Assembly: GCA_036396275.1 (NCBI GenBank)
Contig: DASWLD010000142.1
Coordinates: 1-10,059, forward strand
DNA: 10,059 nt
Reading direction: 5' to 3'
Source: JACQFZ01 sp036396275
GTDB lineage: Bacteria > Pseudomonadota > Gammaproteobacteria > Acidiferrobacterales > Sulfurifustaceae
The notes under the pieces were generated by a model. It was not told the DNA's origin, did not search any database, and saw only the letters and a program-made list of their open reading frames with translations. Position numbers and translations under genes: made by a program. This document shows positions 6,479-10,059 of the stretch, in pieces. How positions within the stretch are numbered: the stretch's first letter is position 1; the number at the start of each line of letters is the position of its first letter.

Positions 6479-6486
6479 GGTCCGAT

Positions 6487-6508
6487 CGGCGGTCGCCACT
6501 GACCGCCG
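6487..6508 (-). promoter_or_regulatory. Perfect hairpin with A1/G4 hexaloop before the nasT terminator (ANTAR-like)
   Basis: On the minus strand CGGCGGTC and GACCGCCG form eight perfect pairs around the hexaloop AGTGGC, which has A at position 1 and G at position 4. Three bases downstream, a weak stem (GGA-C bulge-C with GTCC) around ATGGGC at 6483-6469 would overlap the terminator's 5' arm. The arrangement resembles the nrtA leader, but the second stem is poor. It may be a second ANTAR-type site or a coincidence. Confidence 0.4.
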
Positions 6509-6541
6509 CAATGTGTATCGCGCCCGCCACGCGGGCTGCCG

Positions 6542-7126
6542 CTATTTCTGCATCAAGGCTTCCTCGGCCGTGATAATGCTTTCGGCCACGTCCAGCATGC
6601 GCCGTCCGCGATTCATGGACATTTTGCGCAAGACGTCGTAGGCCGCGTCTTCGGCCAGATCGCGCCGGCGCATCAAAATGCCCTTCGCGCGCTCGATCGC
6701 GCGGCGTTCACTCAGTTTCGCAACCGCCTCGTCGCGCTCGCCGCGCAAGGTTTGAAACTCGATAAAGCGGGCGACCGCCGCCTCCAGTACGGGGCCGATC
6801 CGATCCGCGCGGAAACCGTCGACCACGTAGGAACTCGTGCCCGATCGCACCGCGACGCGAATGTCGCGTTCGTCGCTGCGATCGGCGAACACCACGATCG
6901 GCAGCGGTTGGCGCTCGTTCAGCACCTGCAAGCTATGCAGCAGCGCGCGCGTCGGCGACTCGATTTGCATCACGATCGCGTCCGGTTGCACGCGTTGCGC
7001 GGCAGCCACGAGGTCGTCCTGCGAAGCGAACACGCCGGCAACGCGATGTCCGACGGCGGCGATCGCTTCCTCGATGGCGCGCGCGTGCGGCGCATGCGCG
7101 GCCACGAGCAAAACGCGCAACGGCAT
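6542..7126 (-). CDS. nasT: NasT-type ANTAR transcription antiterminator
   Basis: The 194-residue cytoplasmic RNA-binding regulator has an N-terminal receiver-like domain (about 3-120) and a C-terminal ANTAR domain (about 132-191). The ANTAR hallmark is clear: RRAIERAKGILM, then LAEDAAYDVLRKMSM and DVAESII. SYVVDGF at 99-105 is characteristic of NasT proteins. The receiver has lost its acidic residues: LLVAAHAP replaces the usual aspartate pair, and Gln54 stands where the phosphoacceptor aspartate is expected (VMQIESP). Control by phosphorylation is therefore unlikely. In characterised NasS-NasT systems NasS holds NasT until nitrate or nitrite binds; no nasS is visible here. The start at 7126 has GAAGG eight bases upstream. 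The in-frame ATG at 7141 would fall about three bases from the predicted transcript start (about 7144), so it is not preferred. Its predicted target is the two-hairpin leader of nrtA, just downstream. Confidence 0.93.
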   Translation of the reverse strand: MPLRVLLVAAHAPHARAIEEAIAAVGHRVAGVFASQDDLVAAAQRVQPDAIVMQIESPTRALLHSLQVLNERQPLPIVVFADRSDERDIRVAVRSGTSSYVVDGFRADRIGPVLEAAVARFIEFQTLRGERDEAVAKLSERRAIERAKGILMRRRDLAEDAAYDVLRKMSMNRGRRMLDVAESIITAEEALMQK

Positions 7127-7153
7127 TCTTGCGGCCTTCATAACATTGTGTAT

Positions 7154-7171
7154 TAGCAACCGCCGTGCCAA
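7154..7171 (-). promoter_or_regulatory. Sigma-54 (RpoN) promoter of nasT
   Basis: TTGGCACG-GCGG-TTGCTA matches the sigma-54 consensus TGGCACG-N4-TTGCW at every defined position, with GG-N10-GC spacing. The predicted start near 7144 leaves a leader of about 18 bases carrying the GAAGG ribosome binding site before the ATG at 7126. Confidence 0.9.
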
Positions 7172-7255
7172 GTCCGAAAACACGCCTCACCGCGGAAATT
7201 CCCTCACCGCCACGGTAAGTCGACCGTCGACAGCCATCGCGATCGGCGTCGCGCG

Positions 7256-7272
7256 TGCACTGACAGCGTGAA
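7256..7272. promoter_or_regulatory. Candidate NtrC box 1 upstream of nasT
   Basis: TGCACT-GACAG-CGTGAA agrees with TGCACY-N5-GGTGCA at 10 of 12 positions. It is centred about 120 bases upstream of the predicted nasT start, typical for an NtrC enhancer. Confidence 0.55.
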
Positions 7273-7286
7273 ACTTTTCGCACCGG

Positions 7287-7303
7287 TGAACGAGCTTGGT
7301 GCA
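7287..7303. promoter_or_regulatory. Candidate NtrC box 2 upstream of nasT
   Basis: TGAACG-AGCTT-GGTGCA has a perfect right half and 4 of 6 in the left half. Its centre is 31 bases from box 1, about three helical turns, close to the spacing of the paired NtrC sites known from the enteric glnA enhancer. Confidence 0.55.
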
Positions 7304-7361
7304 AACCGAACGTTATCCCGAACGGAACGACCGCCGGGAGAATCGATTTGTCGACAGTGAA

Positions 7362-7403
7362 GCGGGCGGCGGCGGGAAATCACGCGGCGGCGGCCGCGCC
7401 CGC
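7362..7403. repeat. GC-only inverted repeat after gltA
   Basis: GCGGGCG at 7362-7368 and CGCCCGC at 7397-7403 flank more GC-rich sequence just past the gltA stop codon. A stable stem is possible, but no U-run follows on either strand, so it is not called as an intrinsic terminator. It might serve as an mRNA 3' stabiliser. Confidence 0.35.
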
Positions 7404-7413
7404 TGCGTCCGAA

Positions 7414-8718
7414 CTATTTGGAACCGGTGCGGCGTACCGGCTGGGTGGGATAGCTTCGCTTGGTTTTGCCGATGTAGATCTGCCGCGGCCGGTCGATGCC
7501 GTGGGATTCGTCCTGGAGTTCGAGCCAGTGGCTGACCCAGCCGGCGGTGCGCGCCAAGGCAAACACGGCCGTGAACATGTTCATCGGGAAACCCATCGCC
7601 CGCAGCAGGATGCCAGAGTAGAAATCCACGTTCGGATAGAGTTTGCGCTCGACGAAGTACTCGTCTTTGAGCGCGATCTCTTCGAGACGCATCGCCACTT
7701 CGAGCAGCGGATCGTCGATGCCCAAATGTGCCAGCACCTTTTTTGCCTGGCCTTGAATCACGCGCGAGCGCGGATCGAAATTTCGATACACCCGATGGCC
7801 GAACCCCATCAAGCGGAAGGGGTCGTCCTTGTCCTTGGCGCGCTTGATCGCCTCGGGAATCTTGTCGACCGTGCCGATCTCCCCCAGCATCTTAAGAACC
7901 GCTTCGTTCGCGCCGCCGTGCGCCGGCCCCCAGAGCGAGGCGATTCCGGCGGCGATGCAGGCGAACGGGTTGGCGCCGGAGGAGCTGGCCATGCGCACCG
8001 TCGAGGTCGACGCGTTTTGCTCGTGGTCGGCGTGTAAAATCAGGATAACGTCGAAGGCGCGTGCCAACACCGGATCGACTTTGTATTCCTCCGTCGGGCG
8101 GCCGAACATCATTTGCAGGAAGTCCGAACTGTAGTCGAGATCGGCGATCGGGTATCGCGCCGGCCGGCCGATCGAGTAGGTGTAGCTCGCCGCGGCAATC
8201 ATCGGCATTTTGGCGATCAAGCGCTGCGCCGCATGGACCCGGTCGTCCGGGTTCCGGATGTCCATGACGTCGTGGTAGAACGCCGACAGCGCCCCAACCA
8301 CACCCACCATGATGGCCATCGGGTGTCCGTCGCGCCGGAACCCGCGGTAGAACGACATCACCTGCTCGTGGACCAGATTGACCTGGTTGAGCGAGGCCTC
8401 GAATTTGGAAAGCTGCTCGGAACTCGGCAGCTCCCCGAACATCAGCAGGTACGCCACTTCCGTGAAATGGCTGCGCTCCGCCAACTCCTCGATGGGGTAA
8501 CCGCGGTACAACAGGACGCCGTTGTCCCCATCGACATAGGTAATGGCGCTCTTGGTCGACGCCGTCGATCGAAAACCGGGATCGAAAGCAAGGATGCCAA
8601 ACCGGCTGTAGAGGTTCTGAATATCGACGGCCGAGGGCCCCAGGGTCCCCTCGATCACAGGCAAACTGGCGTCGCCGGCCGCATCCGCGAAAGTCGCGTT
8701 CATGAACTTGGGTTTCAT
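7414..8718 (-). CDS. gltA: Citrate synthase (type II)
   Basis: The 434-residue citrate synthase condenses oxaloacetate and acetyl-CoA to citrate in the TCA cycle, in the cytoplasm. Length and sequence fit the long, hexamer-forming bacterial type. Catalytic residues are visible: His267 in GPAHGGANEAV, His308 in GFGHRVYRNFDPR and Asp365 in YPNVDFYSGI. The conserved HADHEQNASTSTVR stretch (His229, His232) and the C-terminal RPRQIYIG are also present. The ATG at 8718 has AGGTG nine bases upstream, whereas a GTG at 8730 lacks a ribosome binding site. It stands alone: nasT follows after about 290 bases that hold nasT's own promoter, and the divergent helicase-like gene lies about 400 bases upstream. 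No sdh genes, its common neighbours in Proteobacteria, are in view. Confidence 0.97.
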   Translation of the reverse strand: MKPKFMNATFADAAGDASLPVIEGTLGPSAVDIQNLYSRFGILAFDPGFRSTASTKSAITYVDGDNGVLLYRGYPIEELAERSHFTEVAYLLMFGELPSSEQLSKFEASLNQVNLVHEQVMSFYRGFRRDGHPMAIMVGVVGALSAFYHDVMDIRNPDDRVHAAQRLIAKMPMIAAASYTYSIGRPARYPIADLDYSSDFLQMMFGRPTEEYKVDPVLARAFDVILILHADHEQNASTSTVRMASSSGANPFACIAAGIASLWGPAHGGANEAVLKMLGEIGTVDKIPEAIKRAKDKDDPFRLMGFGHRVYRNFDPRSRVIQGQAKKVLAHLGIDDPLLEVAMRLEEIALKDEYFVERKLYPNVDFYSGILLRAMGFPMNMFTAVFALARTAGWVSHWLELQDESHGIDRPRQIYIGKTKRSYPTQPVRRTGSK

Positions 8719-9117
8719 GATTCGGTTCACCTTACAGCTGGATTACAGAACGAGACACGGACACTGCCTCGCGGGATCGCCCATCGACCGGGCGCTCGAC
8801 TACGAATAACGGGAAGCCTAACCGGTGTTACCGCAGCGAGCAACCCGATTCCCATTGAAAGTGCCAATGCTGAGGGGCTGACAAAACTCATCATCTCCCG
8901 ACATCGACCTAACCGCCGCTGCCGGCGCCACGAACGCCCTTGCGCGGTCGGACCGATCACACGCAATCACAATCACGGATGTGGTGCGTTCCAAAAAAAG
9001 TTTGCAAGACGCGTCGACAAAAAAACTCAACAACCATCATATTTTACTGGTTCAATCGGGACCTGTAGGTTAACATACGCGCCCAACAGCGATGGCATCC
9101 ACCTAAAGCACCCCGCA
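8719..9117. other. Divergent intergenic region between gltA and the helicase-like gene
   Basis: About 400 bases with no supported gene. It should carry the gltA promoter on the minus strand, but I find no convincing -35/-10 pair for it. The half nearer the helicase gene is AT-richer than the surrounding DNA and holds two seven-base A-tracts (8993-8999 and 9019-9025), which may bend the DNA. The plus-strand frame of the helicase gene stays open across much of it but has no start codon and no protein-like sequence there. Confidence 0.5.
9014..9043 (+). promoter_or_regulatory. Possible sigma-70 promoter for the helicase-like gene
   Basis: TCGACA (5 of 6 to TTGACA) and CATATT (4 of 6 to TATAAT) are 18 bases apart, within the AT-rich part of the spacer. 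A start near 9050 would precede the TTG start codon by about 68 bases. Confidence 0.3.
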
Positions 9118-10059
9118 TTGCTAGACCTGAGCCCGCAGCAAAAGGCGGCAGTGCAGCATGTAAAGGGCCCACTCCTGGTTCTCGGCGGAGCGGGCAGCGG
9201 TAAAACGTTCACCCTCGCCTGCAAAGTTGCCTGGTTGATTCGAGAGTTCGGCGTCGCGCCGGCGCAGATCGTCGTGCTCGCCAACGGCGCCGCCACCATG
9301 CGCACACTTCGCCGTCGCGCCGAAGAACGACTCGGACGCAAGCTGTCGGGCCTGCCGGTGCATGGTTTCGCCGAGTTGGGACTGCAACTGCTTCAAAAGC
9401 GGCTCGCCACGGTCGGCTTGCGTCCGGGCTTCAGCCTTTACGATCGCGCCGACAGCGAGGTCGTTATCGAACGGCTGCTGCGCGAATCTCAGCCTCAGGC
9501 GGTCGGTCTAGCCGGCGCGGTCGCCAGACAGATCGCTCAGTGGAAACAAGGTTTTGCCTCCCCACCGTTCACGACCGACCCGCCGGACGCGTCGGCGTCC
9601 GGCGTCGCCGCGTGGGCCTACCAACGCTATGAACAGCGCCTGCAGGCCGCGAACGCCGTCGACCTCGACGACTTGGTACGCAAGGCCGTTCGCCTGCTCA
9701 CCACCGATACGCTGCTGTTGAATCGCTGGCGCGACCAAGTGCGCTACCTGCTCGTCGACGAGTACGAGCGCACCAGCGCCTGCGAGCACGAACTGGTGCG
9801 GGTGCTCGCCGTCGACGGGATCGCGTTGACCGCCGCCGCCGACAATACGCACACGATGGATGACCGCGCTCCGGAGTCGGCCGACAACCTCGTGCGATTG
9901 TCGAGCGATATTCCGAATCTTCGCGTCATGACACTCGAAAGAAATCTTCGTTGCAGCGGCCGCATCGCGCTCGCGTTGAATCGGATTGTCGGTGGCGCCG
10001 GCGGGTTCACCGACGTCGGTCCCGCTCACGATCCGCATTCCGGTACTCCGATTCGCATC
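9118..10059 (+). CDS. UvrD/Rep-like superfamily 1 helicase, N-terminal part, degenerate motifs
   Basis: The frame is open for 314 codons to the right edge. The first ATG is at 9298, inside conserved sequence, so a TTG at 9118 is the likely start; the ribosome binding site is poor. Family order is clear: Q-motif LSPQQKAAV (5-12), Walker A GGAGSGKT (23-30), an HGF motif (82-84), LDDLVRKAVRLL typical of UvrD-like 1B domains (about 184-195), LLVDEYERTS (motif II, Asp214-Glu215) and LERNLRCSGRI (motif IV region, 273-283). Several motifs depart from UvrD/Rep: motif Ia reads LANGAAT instead of TFTNKAA, motif II DEYERTS instead of DEFQDTN, and motif III AAADNTHT instead of GDDDQSIY. ATP binding should survive, but coupling to DNA unwinding may be altered. 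It could be a divergent UvrD paralogue or a helicase-derived protein with another job. The C-terminal half is outside the window. Confidence 0.83.
   Translation, partial: MLDLSPQQKAAVQHVKGPLLVLGGAGSGKTFTLACKVAWLIREFGVAPAQIVVLANGAATMRTLRRRAEERLGRKLSGLPVHGFAELGLQLLQKRLATVGLRPGFSLYDRADSEVVIERLLRESQPQAVGLAGAVARQIAQWKQGFASPPFTTDPPDASASGVAAWAYQRYEQRLQAANAVDLDDLVRKAVRLLTTDTLLLNRWRDQVRYLLVDEYERTSACEHELVRVLAVDGIALTAAADNTHTMDDRAPESADNLVRLSSDIPNLRVMTLERNLRCSGRIALALNRIVGGAGGFTDVGPAHDPHSGTPIRI

Noticed and set aside
5908..6573. Short plus-strand frames in and around the nrtA leader
   Set aside because: They overlap the promoter, ANTAR hairpins and terminators, have no ribosome binding site, and give no protein-like sequence.
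7362..7403. GC-rich inverted repeat as the gltA terminator
   Set aside because: No U-run follows the stem on the transcribed strand.
7348..8037. 229-codon open frame on the plus strand
   Set aside because: It overlaps gltA in antisense and has no recognisable motif.

Overview
This GC-rich window is bacterial chromosomal DNA. The gene families (dienelactone hydrolase with a Tat signal, NrtABC-type ABC transporter, NasT antiterminator, type II citrate synthase), the consensus sigma-54 promoters and the repeat types point to a Proteobacterium, probably beta or gamma. Sequence reading alone does not fix the genus. Almost everything lies on the minus strand. The one exception is a divergent SF1 helicase-like gene that runs off the right edge.

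Layout on the minus strand, read in the direction of transcription from right to left: gltA (citrate synthase, 8718-7414); nasT (ANTAR-domain antiterminator, 7126-6542); a long leader region (6541-6081); then nrtA (substrate-binding protein), nrtB (permease) and a fused double-ATPase nrtC/D-type gene (6080-1735). These are followed by a Tat-exported dienelactone-hydrolase-family protein (1638-751), a small lipoprotein with LPPGLAKR repeats (659-258), and the start of a small membrane protein (132-1) that continues past the left edge.

The most informative part is the regulatory DNA around nasT and nrtA. Both genes have near-perfect sigma-54 (RpoN) promoters, with GG-N10-GC spacing and TTGGCACG-N4-TTGC cores. 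Plausible NtrC boxes lie at enhancer distance; the pair before nasT is 31 bp apart centre to centre. Directly downstream of the predicted nrtA transcription start are two stem-loops with the same hexanucleotide loop, AACGGC, which has A at position 1 and G at position 4 as expected for an ANTAR target RNA. The loop and 3' side of the second stem are also the 5' arm of an intrinsic terminator ending in nine U residues. This reads as a nitrate/nitrite-responsive NasT antitermination switch under general nitrogen control. A second possible ANTAR-like hairpin sits just before the terminator that follows nasT.

How the genes fit together: nitrogen limitation (NtrC/RpoN) would switch on nasT and start nrtABC transcripts. 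NasT would then bind the leader and let polymerase read through into the nitrate/nitrite uptake genes. No nasS sensor and no nitrate or nitrite reductase gene is visible here. The NasT receiver domain lacks the usual phosphoacceptor aspartate. Repeated DNA is present inside the N-terminal coding region of the ATPase gene (palindrome) and between nrtA and nrtB (GCGTTCATC repeats).
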